The notes: generated from the sequence alone by a model not told the origin. DNA of 42,379 nt from Tardiphaga robiniae (GCF_013359755.1 NZ_JABMCJ010000056.1:1-42379); one strand, 5' to 3'. Positions 26,407 through 35,289 are shown, counted from the first letter of the stretch. Made by a program: numbers and translations.

Positions 26407-27489
26407 TCAGTCTACGCGAAGGCTCTGCTGCATGGCATGACACTGGTCCCAGATGAATATATCGTAGCCGGCAAGCCTTGAACGCCACCTTGGCGTAACA
26501 GCGTTGATACACTTCACGATCACACGGTCGATGTAGTTGTCAGACACGGCCCAGGGATTAGCAGTGTCCGCTTTGTCCATCTCGGCACCGACTGGGGTCG
26601 ACTGCAGCGCCGCTGCCGTTGCAGCCTTGATATCGTTCATGAACTCCATTTGAGCGCGAACGTCGGCGTGGGTTCCGATACGGTCCACATGTCCGCCCAC
26701 TAGGGTTTCAAATGGGATTCTGTCGATCTCGGCCATCTGCTCGAAATAGCCTGGCACATCTTGCGCGTCGGCGAAGCGCCCCCACGGCATCCAGCCCGGG
26801 AATATGATATCGATCACCATCAGCACCTTCTGCTCCGGCGCCCAGGTAAAGATATTACCCGGCGCGTGGGCGACGCCGTGATAGCTTAGTTCCAGGACCT
26901 GGCTGCCGAGCTTCAGTTCGTAGTGGTCACGGAACGTGATCGTGGGGAGTGGACGCTTCTGATCCTTCGCGCGGAGCAGTAGACGCATCGTCTCGTCCTG
27001 GGCGATGATTGTCGGGTGCCCGCCGATGTCTGTTACGCCGCCGATATGGTCGATGTGAGCATGGCTGTAGACCACGTGAGTGACCGGTCGATCCGTCACC
27101 TCCGCGATAGCCTGCCTCAGATGGGCCGAATAGCTCGGCGGCGCATCCACCACGACCACACCCTCCTCGTAGACGAGAAACATCGACTGGTAGCCATTGT
27201 CCGTGACTAAGTAGAGGCCACGACCCAGTTGCTGGAGACGGTAGCCCTTGGCGGGATCGACTGGCGTTGCTGCAGCGTCTGACGGCGGTGAAAGATATCG
27301 ATCAACACGTACGCCGATCGGGGCGATGGCAGGCATTTCCGCGTAGGGCGCGCCGGGCAGGCCAGGAGGTACCTCAGGCTGAATGCGTGCGGTGCCCAAG
27401 CTCATCAGCCCCGCGCCAAGCGCCACGGCAGTCAAGCTCATTGCGACCCAGAACCACCTTGATGAGGCCACAACAAGTAACTTGATCAT
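26407..27489 (-). CDS. Membrane-anchored/periplasmic MBL-fold metallo-hydrolase
   Basis: A 360-residue protein from ATG 27489 (an in-frame start 18 codons upstream, at 27543, would only add a basic leader). Residues about 12-32 form a hydrophobic signal or anchor helix. The metallo-beta-lactamase motif HAHIDHIGG is at residues 133-141, followed by a further His in the SYHGVAHAPGN segment and Asp in VMVIDIIFPGW. It resembles B3-like or alkylsulfatase-like periplasmic hydrolases of unknown substrate. It stands alone, converging on the GS-hydroquinone reductase gene. Confidence 0.78.
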   Translation of the reverse strand: MIKLLVVASSRWFWVAMSLTAVALGAGLMSLGTARIQPEVPPGLPGAPYAEMPAIAPIGVRVDRYLSPPSDAAATPVDPAKGYRLQQLGRGLYLVTDNGYQSMFLVYEEGVVVVDAPPSYSAHLRQAIAEVTDRPVTHVVYSHAHIDHIGGVTDIGGHPTIIAQDETMRLLLRAKDQKRPLPTITFRDHYELKLGSQVLELSYHGVAHAPGNIFTWAPEQKVLMVIDIIFPGWMPWGRFADAQDVPGYFEQMAEIDRIPFETLVGGHVDRIGTHADVRAQMEFMNDIKAATAAALQSTPVGAEMDKADTANPWAVSDNYIDRVIVKCINAVTPRWRSRLAGYDIFIWDQCHAMQQSLRVD

Positions 27490-27797
27490 GTCGATTTTTC
27501 TTTCATGCGCTGGGCGATCGAATGCGGCAGGCGCGCAGGCCAATCATTCTCTAGGCACGACGGCGAACCATTGATCGAAGCCAATGCGGGGCTTCTTGTC
27601 AGAGACGAATGAACCATCTTGGTGTCTAACGCCCTTGCGGGTCGCCTGTAACGGTGCGCGTACCGCCGATCGCCTTGAGGTCGCGGGCGACGAAATCGCA
27701 GAGTCGCTTACGAATGTCATTCTATACGGTTGGATAGGTATCGCTGAGGACCGCCGAACCTTAGCATCTGACGACTTCTATTTTTGAAGGTTACCGG
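27490..27797. other. Divergent intergenic region, no gene seen
   Basis: 308 bp between the divergent MBL gene and the small secreted-protein gene. It should contain both promoters. No operator-like palindrome or further gene is evident. Confidence 0.4.
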
Positions 27798-28289
27798 ATG
27801 GAACTCCTCGTGAAGAAATCATCGGCTCCGACTATCCTGCTGGCCATTTCATTGACCGCATTTGCGCTGCCCGCGCGTGCCGCTTCCTCGGCATTTGCCG
27901 GGTTGGAAGGAGCATGGTCAGGCTCAGGCAGTATCTCATTGTCGGACGGGTCCAAAGAGCGCCTTCGCTGTAAGGCCAACTATTTGACCCGCGAGGGTGG
28001 CGTGCGCCTGCAGCAGACGCTTCGCTGCGCCAGCGATAGCTACCGCTTCGAACTGAGCAGCGATCTCACCAGCCAGGGCGGCGCGCTTGCGGGCTCATGG
28101 AGCGAATCGAACCGCGGCATGAGTGGAAGTCTGGTCGGACGGGCATCAGGAGGCACGATCTCCGCCGTCGCGGACGCACCTGGGTTTTCAGCCAATCTGA
28201 CCGTTTCGACCCGAGGAGACCGACAATCGTTCTCGCTCACTTCGAAGAGCGAGATACGCGGCGTTCATCTGCAGATGTCCCGGCAGTAA
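27798..28289 (+). CDS. Small secreted hypothetical protein, 163 residues
   Basis: A Sec signal peptide is clear (Lys-rich start, hydrophobic ILLAISLTAFALP, cleavage likely after PARA). The mature part (about 135 residues) is Ser/Gly-rich with regular beta-strand character (GAWSGSGSISLSDGSKERLRC, GSWSESNRGMSGSLVGRASGG) and two cysteines (RCKAN, LRCAS) that could pair. It looks like a periplasmic beta-barrel or lipocalin-like fold. I do not recognise a named function. The only RBS-like sequence is GAAGG about 9 bases upstream of the ATG. Confidence 0.75.
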   Translation: MELLVKKSSAPTILLAISLTAFALPARAASSAFAGLEGAWSGSGSISLSDGSKERLRCKANYLTREGGVRLQQTLRCASDSYRFELSSDLTSQGGALAGSWSESNRGMSGSLVGRASGGTISAVADAPGFSANLTVSTRGDRQSFSLTSKSEIRGVHLQMSRQ

Positions 28290-28798
28290 CCTGGTCGAGA
28301 CGCACGTCTCAGCGACTTTGGAACCGCACGAACCGTGTTTCGCGGCATGCTGCTGCCGGCATGCCGTGTAGCGGCGAGGTGGACCCCTCCCCTCCCCCAC
28401 CTCGCCGCTAAAGTTCTTCGCCGCTCCACGGAGGTATATAGGAGAGAGACCTTCCCGGAGGCCGGAGTGAACCTATGGCGTCTATTCCGCCGCGTGTTTG
28501 CCTCTCTGCGATAGTCCCTGCTTACGCAGCTTGCTTCTTCACGCCAGATTCTCGATTGCGCTTCCGTGCATGCAACACCTAGAATTGGTGGCTATTCCCG
28601 TCCACACGCTCAAGCGAGCCCGGTTTCTGGATGCAAATGGCGAGATCCCACAAGACGGCGTCACGATCGACGTCGAGATTTTTGATCTGATCTTCTCAAA
28701 ATCGTAAAGCCACACGCGGCGAACACATCGCTTGAGCGAGTGCCAGCGGCCGCAATCTGCATCGCGATCGCCGACAGATTGAATCTACGACCTTGCCG
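28290..28798. other. Non-coding stretch with inverted repeats
   Basis: 509 bp between converging genes. It contains the hairpin at 28369-28410 and a purine-rich tract (28429-28449). A 69-codon plus-strand frame at 28498-28707 ends in a regular-looking segment (GEIPQDGVTIDVEIFDLIF), but it has no ribosome site or homology I can name, so I do not call it. Confidence 0.4.
28369..28410. repeat. Perfect 14-bp inverted repeat (hairpin)
   Basis: TAGCGGCGAGGTGG (28369-28382) and its exact reverse complement (28397-28410) flank a 14-base C-rich loop. A second smaller palindrome (GGCATGC/GCATGCC, about 28344-28365) precedes it. No T-run follows, so it may be a factor-assisted terminator or mRNA end-stabiliser for the converging genes on either side, or a repetitive extragenic element. 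Confidence 0.6.
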
Positions 28799-29662
28799 CT
28801 AGGATGCGTGCAAGCCGAAGTCGTAGTGAAGATGGAAGAAAGGGGAATTTCGCAACAGCCCGTCTGGCGCCGGCCCCGGCGGCTTCGCGACGAATTCCCG
28901 GACCAAGCTGTCCTTGACGCCGAATACCACGTCAGAATCCAGATACTGATCGCCTTCCGCAAACACATGTGTCACGAGCTTCTGATATCCGTCCGCGGAG
29001 ATCATGAAATGGACGTGGGCAGGACGCCAGGGGTGTCGGCCCTGCTTCTCCAGCATCGCACCGACCGGTCCATCATGGGGTATCGGGTAAGCCGCCGGCT
29101 TGATGGTCCAAAATCGGAATTTACCCTCGCCGTCCGTCGAGAACCTCGCTCTCATCGCTAGGCCGCCAGTCTCTTCCAAATGCTGCACGTCGTAATATCC
29201 GTCGCCATCTGAGTGCCAGACATCGACCGTGGCACCTTTGATCGGCGTACCGTCCGGCGCATGCACCGAACCAGTCACGATCAGAGGCTCGCCTTCGATT
29301 CCGGCTGAAATATCTTCGCCCGGGGCTTTCTCCGGAGGACTCTCAACATAGAAGGGGCCGAGAACAGTCGATTCCGTCACGCCTTCTCCGGCTCCGTGAT
29401 TAATGGCGTCGACAAGCATCGAGACGCCGAGCGTGTCAGACAGAAGCACGAACTCCTGCCGGGTATCGCTGCACATTCTGCCCGTGTCCGTCAGAAACGC
29501 GATCCCCTTTTCCCACTCTTCAATGGTCGGCCTGACCTCCCGGACAAACGCATGCAGATGACGGATCAGGGACGCGCTAATGTCCGCGATCCGCGCGTCG
29601 CTGGCGCCGGACAGGCGTTCAATAACCGCGTTGGTAATCGTTATCTCGTCGAAGTTTCTCAT
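28799..29662 (-). CDS. Hydroxyquinol 1,2-dioxygenase (intradiol)
   Basis: A 287-residue non-heme Fe(III) ring-cleavage enzyme, converting hydroxyquinol (1,2,4-trihydroxybenzene) to maleylacetate. The ligands are placed as in catechol 1,2-dioxygenase: Tyr156 (GDGYYD), Tyr192 (AAYPIP), and His216 and His218 (RPAHVHF). The N-terminal helical dimer domain (residues 1-100) is present. Assignment to hydroxyquinol instead of catechol rests mainly on the adjacent maleylacetate reductase (35 nt upstream in transcription order) and on the monooxygenase. It is the last gene of the operon from 33413. Confidence 0.9.
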   Translation of the reverse strand: MRNFDEITITNAVIERLSGASDARIADISASLIRHLHAFVREVRPTIEEWEKGIAFLTDTGRMCSDTRQEFVLLSDTLGVSMLVDAINHGAGEGVTESTVLGPFYVESPPEKAPGEDISAGIEGEPLIVTGSVHAPDGTPIKGATVDVWHSDGDGYYDVQHLEETGGLAMRARFSTDGEGKFRFWTIKPAAYPIPHDGPVGAMLEKQGRHPWRPAHVHFMISADGYQKLVTHVFAEGDQYLDSDVVFGVKDSLVREFVAKPPGPAPDGLLRNSPFFHLHYDFGLHAS

Positions 29663-29697
29663 GGCTCCCTGCTCTTTTCTTCAGTTGATCGTTCGTT

Positions 29698-30783
29698 CTA
29701 AAGTCGGCAATCGGCACCATGAAACGCGTTCGGTGCGCGACCGTCACATGCCGCGCGCAGGATGTCCCGAATCGAAGATTCGTCGAACCGACGCGGATTC
29801 CAGTAGGAGTTCTTCAATGCCAGTGTGGCGGCTCGTTCGATGTTCTCTTCTCCGAAACCGATCTCGGAAAGAGATGCCGGCAGTCCCAAGGAACGTGAAA
29901 GGTCGTAGATCCGTTTGGTCGGATCGTTCGCGCCGGTCGCCACCCGCAGCGCCTCCAAGGCGGCCGGCGCCGCCTCCAAATTGTAGGCGAGCGCGTGCGG
30001 CAACAGGATTGCGTGCGTCTCGGCATGCGGCAGATCGAAGGAGCCGCCAACGACATGGCAAAGCTTGTGATGAAGCGCCATTCCGACCGACCCCAGGCAA
30101 ACGCCGCACAGCCAAGCACCGTACAAGGCATCGGAGCGCCCTAGATCGTCTTTGAGATCGGCCATGATCCGGGGAAGCGACCTGACAAGGGCTGCGATGC
30201 CTTCCTGAGCCAGCATTGAGATGATGGGATTGCAGTTCTTGGCGTAGAGCGCCTCGGCAGCATGTGCGATAGCATTGAGTCCTGAAGCAGCGGAAAGCCG
30301 TGCCGGCAACGACTTCGTTAGTTCAATATCGTAGATCACCGTTTTTGGAAGGATCGTCGGATCGGTCAACGTCTTCTTCTCGCCGTCCTCCATCTGACCG
30401 AGTATCGGCGTCATTTCCGAACCGGCATAGGTGGTTGGTACGCAGATCTGCGGAATTCCCAAGCGCAGTGCGATCGCTTTGCCCAAGCCGATCGCAGACC
30501 CGCCCCCGATCGACACCACACAGTCCGATGCGGCGCCGTTGGTAGCGCGGATGGCGTCTTTCGTAACCCTGACCGGCGTGTGCAGCACTGCCCCGGAATA
30601 GACGTCAACGCAGGCATTGCCGAGTAACTGCCCTAACCGCTCCCCCTCCCGCTTCTGGGGCTCGCTGCAAACGATGAAGGCGCGCTTCTTGTCGAGCCGC
30701 TCGACCTCGCTGCCTATCGCCTCGATTGTTCCCGATCCGAATATGACGCGTGTCGGCAGGCCGGAGAATGTGAAGGGATGCAT
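29698..30783 (-). CDS. Maleylacetate reductase
   Basis: A 361-residue iron-alcohol-dehydrogenase-type enzyme reducing maleylacetate to 3-oxoadipate with NAD(P)H. It starts MHPFTFSGLPTRVIFGSGT, the family hallmark. GGGSAIGLGKA is the nucleotide-binding loop and TYAGSEMTPILG a further conserved segment. As in other maleylacetate reductases, HHKLCHVVGGSFDLPHAETH carries the histidines of the metal-site region. It lies 69 nt after the monooxygenase gene and 35 nt before the dioxygenase gene. Confidence 0.93.
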   Translation of the reverse strand: MHPFTFSGLPTRVIFGSGTIEAIGSEVERLDKKRAFIVCSEPQKREGERLGQLLGNACVDVYSGAVLHTPVRVTKDAIRATNGAASDCVVSIGGGSAIGLGKAIALRLGIPQICVPTTYAGSEMTPILGQMEDGEKKTLTDPTILPKTVIYDIELTKSLPARLSAASGLNAIAHAAEALYAKNCNPIISMLAQEGIAALVRSLPRIMADLKDDLGRSDALYGAWLCGVCLGSVGMALHHKLCHVVGGSFDLPHAETHAILLPHALAYNLEAAPAALEALRVATGANDPTKRIYDLSRSLGLPASLSEIGFGEENIERAATLALKNSYWNPRRFDESSIRDILRAACDGRAPNAFHGADCRL

Positions 30784-30852
30784 CTGTAAGTCTCGGAGAA
30801 ACTAGAGAATCTGCGGGAGCCTCCTGGCTCCCGCAGCCACTCGAACGCATAC

Positions 30853-32433
30853 CTATCCGGCGGCGTCGTTCATGTAGCCCTTCTGCACATCTTGCGCCTT
30901 CGCATATTCGGGCTGGAAGCGGACGCTTGCATAGTGCGACTTTTGTTCGGCTTCCTGCGCGCGCTTGCCGAGCTCCGCTGTGTCGCCAAATCCCAACACT
31001 TTTCGCGCGAGCTCGGTCAACGGACCATCGACCTGATATTCGGTGCGCTGCATCGTTAGCAGGTTGATGAGATAGAGAGGCGTGCCGTTGAACTTCTCGA
31101 ACATCTCGTGGCGATTGCCCCATTCGCTCAGGAAACGCTCGCTAATTTGACGGAAGATCTTGATGCGGTCGTAAGCGCTGATCTCCGCACCACGGAGCGC
31201 CTCGGCGAGTTTCGGACCGATGTACGGGTCGTCCATCTCGCGTTTCGACGGCTGAATGACGACGCCGCGACCGCAGAAGTCGATCAGCGTATTGACCATC
31301 TTGGCCTGGTTCTCAAGATAATAGGCGCGGCCGAAATCGATGTAGATGTTGTTCGGCTTGAAGAGCCCGCCCGGTGTCGCGAAGCCCGTCTCCTCCGCGG
31401 CGATCATGAAAGCACGGCATGTTTCGCGGAAGCGGATGAGTTCTGCGAGTTGTGCGGCCACGAGCGGGTTGGTGCTGGTGCCCAGAGATTGAGTCAAGAG
31501 CAGCGCTAGGCCGACCATCAATTCAGCGTGGACGCAATGACGAATCTGCGTTTCGAGATGCACCCAGTCGAATTGGCGCTGCGGGTACCACTTCGCATGA
31601 TCCGGGTTGCCTATGTGCTGGACGCGATCCCACGGAATGAGCACGTCGTCGAAATAGACCATTGCGTCCAGTTCGTCGCCGATGGTGGCGAGCGGACGAT
31701 CATACGGATCGGCGTCGGGCTGCGCGTTCGACTTGCGGGCAACAACCGAGATACCCTTGGTGGCGATCGGCACCAACGCGTAGACGGTCTGCTCCGAGGT
31801 CTGTCCGGGGCGCCACAGATTCCCGATCAGCAGATGGTTGACGAAAGGCACCGACGTACCGATGGCTTTCCAACCGCGGACGAGGATGCCGTCGTCGCGT
31901 TCCTCGATGATCTTCAGCATTGGCGTCTCCGCCATCGCGTCATCGCGGCCGCGGTCGAATTGAACGTCGAGGAACATGGGGGAGATCGCCAGGTCGTGGG
32001 TCGTGACTTCTTCCCACTGACGCTGGATGTTGCCGGAGAGATCGCGTTGCTTGCCACTAAAGCGCGAATTGTCCGACCACGGCTTCTGATCGTCCACCTG
32101 CGTGAACATGACCACGTTCATGCCGGCCGGGGGGCGGGTGAAGATGCCACCCTTGAAGTGACGACACAGGAAATCGCAATACTCGCGGCGCTTGATGACA
32201 TCGGCTTTGGAGCGCGGAAGAAACCAGTGCATCGACTGGCGGTTGCCGCCTTCATCGACGAAAGTCGCAATGTCCTGATTTTTCGGATCGAGATGAAGGT
32301 CGTAATATTCGGCGATTGCGTTGGCGTACCCCTTCGTCATCGGGTGGGCGGTCACGTCCTCGATCAGCTCACCGCCGACGTATACGCGGCGGCCGTCGCG
32401 AAGCGATTCCAGATATTCAGCACCGGTTCTCAT
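30853..32433 (-). CDS. FADH2-dependent phenol monooxygenase, HpaB/TftD/HadA family
   Basis: A 526-residue oxygenase component of a two-component flavin monooxygenase. It opens MRTGAEYLESLRDGRRVYVGG, the signature start of the 4-hydroxyphenylacetate 3-hydroxylase/chlorophenol 4-monooxygenase family (about 515-520 residues). The acyl-CoA-dehydrogenase-like fold follows. Given the ring-cleavage gene downstream, the product should be hydroxyquinol or a chloro-derivative. The substrate could be resorcinol, 4-nitrophenol/4-nitrocatechol or a chlorophenol. It must be fed FADH2 by the flavin reductase at 32856. GGAGG lies before the ATG at 32433. Confidence 0.9.
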   Translation of the reverse strand: MRTGAEYLESLRDGRRVYVGGELIEDVTAHPMTKGYANAIAEYYDLHLDPKNQDIATFVDEGGNRQSMHWFLPRSKADVIKRREYCDFLCRHFKGGIFTRPPAGMNVVMFTQVDDQKPWSDNSRFSGKQRDLSGNIQRQWEEVTTHDLAISPMFLDVQFDRGRDDAMAETPMLKIIEERDDGILVRGWKAIGTSVPFVNHLLIGNLWRPGQTSEQTVYALVPIATKGISVVARKSNAQPDADPYDRPLATIGDELDAMVYFDDVLIPWDRVQHIGNPDHAKWYPQRQFDWVHLETQIRHCVHAELMVGLALLLTQSLGTSTNPLVAAQLAELIRFRETCRAFMIAAEETGFATPGGLFKPNNIYIDFGRAYYLENQAKMVNTLIDFCGRGVVIQPSKREMDDPYIGPKLAEALRGAEISAYDRIKIFRQISERFLSEWGNRHEMFEKFNGTPLYLINLLTMQRTEYQVDGPLTELARKVLGFGDTAELGKRAQEAEQKSHYASVRFQPEYAKAQDVQKGYMNDAAG

Positions 32434-32454
32434 AGTTCAGTCCTCCTCACGTTT

Positions 32455-32859
32455 TCAGGAAAGTTGTCGCTGGAACGTTGCCGCGTCCCAGTAGTCTTCG
32501 CTGTGGCGTATCCGGCCATTCTCGACCTCGACGAGCTGGACGCCGCGCAACGAAATGGGCTTGGTCTCGGTGGCGCCGTTCTTGAGCGGCACGGTCGCAC
32601 GCATGACGTAGACGACGGCTACGACTCCGTCCTCACCGCCAACCATCGCCTTCACCTTCCAATGGATGTCCGGAAGCCAGGCGAATAGCTTCTGCATTCC
32701 GGTCGCGATGTCGGCGGCTCCCTGCTTCGTCTTGGACTGGGAGATCTCGTCGTGGGTCGCGTCGTGTCGATAGAGCTCCTGGATCGCCGTGTGATCGTGC
32801 CTGTCGTATGCGGCGTAGAGTTTCTTGACGACTTCGGCAGCGGATGGTGCATCGGTCAT
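32455..32859 (-). CDS. SnoaL-like/NTF2-fold protein
   Basis: A 134-residue single-domain protein of the SnoaL/NTF2-like superfamily: N-terminal helices (EVVKKLYAAYDRHDHTAIQELY), a curved sheet and the C-terminal strand pair VQLVEVENGRIRHSEDYWD, typical of these small isomerase/hydratase or ligand-binding folds. Its ATG overlaps the flavin-reductase stop (ATGA), and it ends 21 nt before the monooxygenase gene, so it is a member of the aromatic operon. Its role is unknown; dehydratase, quinone handling or oxygenase helper are all possible. Confidence 0.8.
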   Translation of the reverse strand: MTDAPSAAEVVKKLYAAYDRHDHTAIQELYRHDATHDEISQSKTKQGAADIATGMQKLFAWLPDIHWKVKAMVGGEDGVVAVVYVMRATVPLKNGATETKPISLRGVQLVEVENGRIRHSEDYWDAATFQRQLS

Positions 32860-33413
32860 GCGCGCGCTCCGAGTTCAATGCCATGCATGTAGCGCCCTTG
32901 CCCGTAGAGCAGCGGAGGACGAGCCACAGGAACATGGATGCGCTCGATAGCAGCGATCGCGATACGATGGCTGCCGACGACGAGCTGCTTCACCGCCCTG
33001 CACTCGAACACGACCGACGCATCGCGCAACCTCGGAACGCAGCTCGCTCCGGCGACTTCTCCAGACGAAAGGACATGCTCGTCGACGTATTTATCTTCGC
33101 TCGGACGCGAGCAGAGCTCCGAGAGATGTAGCTGATCCTGCGTTAGCAGATTGACCGCGAAGCGACCGCCGTCATTCACGTGCATAGCGGTCACGGTCTT
33201 ATTGTTAAGGCAGATCAGGATGGTCGGAGGATCGGTGCAGACCGAAGTGAACGAATTGATCGTCATCCCCCAAGGCCTATCGCGGTGCCACGTCGTGACG
33301 ATGCTGACACTTCCGACGAAGTTTCGCATCGCTGCCCGGAAGGCCGCCACGTTAGTATTCGACTGCGAGGGCGAGACTTCGAGCCCGCTTCCAAATCCCG
33401 AGTTGTTTTTCAT
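32856..33413 (-). CDS. NAD(P)H:flavin reductase component
   Basis: A 185-residue flavin reductase-like (FMN-binding split barrel) protein, supplying reduced flavin to the monooxygenase. Family marks are FRAAMRNFVGSVSIVTT (residues about 25-41), GMTINSFTSVCTDPPTILICLN and FAVNLLTQDQ. It resembles HpaC/TftC/GraD-type partners (about 170-190 residues). The ATG at 33413 opens the minus-strand operon that continues through the SnoaL-like gene, monooxygenase, maleylacetate reductase and dioxygenase. It is divergent from the LysR gene. Confidence 0.92.
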   Translation of the reverse strand: MKNNSGFGSGLEVSPSQSNTNVAAFRAAMRNFVGSVSIVTTWHRDRPWGMTINSFTSVCTDPPTILICLNNKTVTAMHVNDGGRFAVNLLTQDQLHLSELCSRPSEDKYVDEHVLSSGEVAGASCVPRLRDASVVFECRAVKQLVVGSHRIAIAAIERIHVPVARPPLLYGQGRYMHGIELGARA

Positions 33414-33714
33414 GATGCGCCTCGTTGCGACTTCTTCGTGTCACAGAGGCTAGAAGGCGCGCGCACCACCAGTCTAATCGATAATGGATATCCCAACTAT
33501 CTGTCGCATCGATATATCCGCGTGATGCACGTTATAACGCCAATCACGGCTCACTAAGAATGCAGCTTGCGGAAGGACTGCGCAGATCATCATCTCGCAG
33601 GCGCGATATGGAAGGACTTTGGCTCCGCGCATGCGACAAAATGGCTTCAATCCGCAGGGTGAGATGGTGCAAACTGACCACGTTCGGAGGCGCATGCGTT
33701 GGGAGGCAGCACGG
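33414..33714. promoter_or_regulatory. Divergent promoter region between the aromatic operon and its LysR gene
   Basis: 301 bp between the flavin-reductase ATG and the LysR GTG. It is AT-richer around 33478-33545, with short palindromes near GGATATCC (33487-33494) and CGATATATCC, where a LysR T-N11-A operator might lie. I cannot fix a single site by eye. The end contains GGGAGG (33701-33706), the ribosome site that supports the GTG start. Confidence 0.5.
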
Positions 33715-34629
33715 GTGAATCTGCGAAACATCGACCTCAATCTTCTCGTCATTCTCGATGCGCTTCTCACGGAACGGAACGTGAGCCGCGCCGGCGAACG
33801 TATCGGCCTCAGCCAGTCGGCGATGAGCGCGGCTCTCGCCCGACTACGCGACATCTTCAGCGATCCGTTGCTCGTTCGCGTGGGGCGTGATCTGGCGCTC
33901 ACGCGCAACGCCGAGGATCTCATCGTCTCGCTCAAGGAATCGCTCAGCAAGATCGAACAGACGCTCACACGTCGACCCGGCTTCAATCCCGCGACCGATG
34001 CGAGGACTTTCTCGATCAGCGCGTCCGATTACGCGGGTCTCGTCCTTCTGACGCCCCTCGTCAAAATGATTGTCAACGAAGCCCCGAACGTAACGGTTCA
34101 TCTGCTGCCGCGTGCGCGGGACGCGGCCCGTGTGTTGCAGACGAACCAAGCTGATATCGTCATCGAACCGATCGAGCTCTTCGGTCCCAACGACTATCCT
34201 ACCGCTGCCTTGCTCAGCGACCGCTGGCTCTGCGCCGTCGACGCAAACCATCCCGACGTCACAGGCAAGGAGTTAAGCGAGAGGCAATTTCTCGAACTCC
34301 CGCATCTCGTCTACGGAATTGGCAACGATCGGCAGCTCAACCTCGCCGACCAGCATCTTGCCGACACCGGCGTCCAGCGCCGGATCGAAGTCACGGTGGA
34401 GAGTTTTCTGCTCAACCCGTTTCTCATAGAAGGGACGCGGCTTGTCAGTCTTATCCTGGAGCGGGCAGCCAAACGTCTGCTGGGAACGGTGAACATCAAG
34501 CTGCTCGAGTCGCCGATCGCGGTCCCGGACATCCACGAGGCGATGTACTGGCATCCTCGGCACACCACGGATCCGGGACACAAGTGGCTGAGGGACAGAC
34601 TGCTCAGCGTCGCGCAGGAGCTTAGTTGA
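33715..34629 (+). CDS. LysR-family regulator (NodD/PcpR-like)
   Basis: A 304-residue transcription factor. The N-terminal winged HTH reads LRNIDLNLLVILDALLTERNVSRAGERIGLSQSAMSAALARLR (about residues 3-45), the NodD/NahR-type opening, followed by DPLLVRVGRDLALT and a periplasmic-binding-like effector domain. I took GTG 33715 because GGGAGG lies eight bases upstream; ATG 33694 is in frame but too close to its own purine run. Divergent placement makes it the likely activator of the hydroxyquinol operon, with a pathway phenol or intermediate as inducer. Confidence 0.9.
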   Translation: MNLRNIDLNLLVILDALLTERNVSRAGERIGLSQSAMSAALARLRDIFSDPLLVRVGRDLALTRNAEDLIVSLKESLSKIEQTLTRRPGFNPATDARTFSISASDYAGLVLLTPLVKMIVNEAPNVTVHLLPRARDAARVLQTNQADIVIEPIELFGPNDYPTAALLSDRWLCAVDANHPDVTGKELSERQFLELPHLVYGIGNDRQLNLADQHLADTGVQRRIEVTVESFLLNPFLIEGTRLVSLILERAAKRLLGTVNIKLLESPIAVPDIHEAMYWHPRHTTDPGHKWLRDRLLSVAQELS

Positions 34630-34789
34630 CGACAAGATGGTTCGCGCGTCCATAAAGGTAGCGGATGCGTTCCCATAGCAGAGCGCTAGCGAGCGGCTTC
34701 CGCGTGCTACCCCCGAAGTCGGGAGCCGTCGCTTCAGTCGGCAAGCGGTCGCCGTAGCGCCCGCTCAGGCCTCAGAGATCGCAGAGGGC
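34630..34789. other. Short non-coding stretch ahead of the recombinase remnant
   Basis: About 160 bp after the LysR gene. Nothing recognisable; it may include more decayed recombinase sequence, since the frame entering 34790 is open for a few codons upstream. Confidence 0.3.
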
Positions 34790-35189
34790 TACCAGCGTGA
34801 TAAGTTAAAAATCGAGAGGGAGACGTAGCGGCTCATCGACCTCGTCATCGGTTCAAGCTCGCCCGAAACCGCAAAAGCTTACGAGAGCCGTGTTTCCGAA
34901 CTTGAACGGCAGAAGCTGCTGCTAGACGAAAACACGGCAATATCTAGGGAAGACGTCGGATTCATTCGACGAATTGTTCGAACGCGCCGCTACATTCCTC
35001 TCAAAGCCTTATGAACTCTGGCTTTCCGGCAACCTGCACCTTCAGAAATTGGTGCTACGATTCATGTTTGCCGACCGTCTGACCTACTCGCGCAATGAGG
35101 TGTTTTCGACCGCGAAAACCTCCATACCCATTAAGCTCTTAGGGCTATTTCAGGAAGGAGGAATGAAAATGGCGCGCCATTCAGAATAA
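34790..35189 (+). pseudogene. C-terminal remnant of a large serine recombinase
   Basis: The plus-strand translation reads KLKIERET, then an in-frame TAG, then RLIDLVIGSSSPETAKAY, continuing through a coiled-coil ESRVSELERQKLLLDEN. A one-base frameshift near 34950 moves the frame to SFDELFERA and KPYELWLSGNLHLQKLVLR, then FADRLTYSRNEVF and KTSIPIKLLGLF, stop at 35187-35189. This is the coiled-coil and tail region of DNA-invertase/resolvase-type large serine recombinases common on rhizobial plasmids and islands. The catalytic resolvase domain is absent, so the gene is dead. Confidence 0.82.
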
Positions 35190-35289
35190 AGCTGCGAACT
35201 TATATATCATTGATATTTCTCTATAATTCTTGCGAATTACTGTAGGTCAATAGGCGCCGCCAGAAGTCTTTTTGAGATCCGCTGCTTTG

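Noticed and set aside
28498-28707. Plus-strand 69-codon frame
   Set aside because: No ribosome site or family; only the last part looks protein-like.
31528-32688. Plus-strand frame of 386 codons
   Set aside because: It is the complement of the HpaB/TftD-type monooxygenase and the SnoaL-like gene. Composition is shadow-like and there is no ribosome site.
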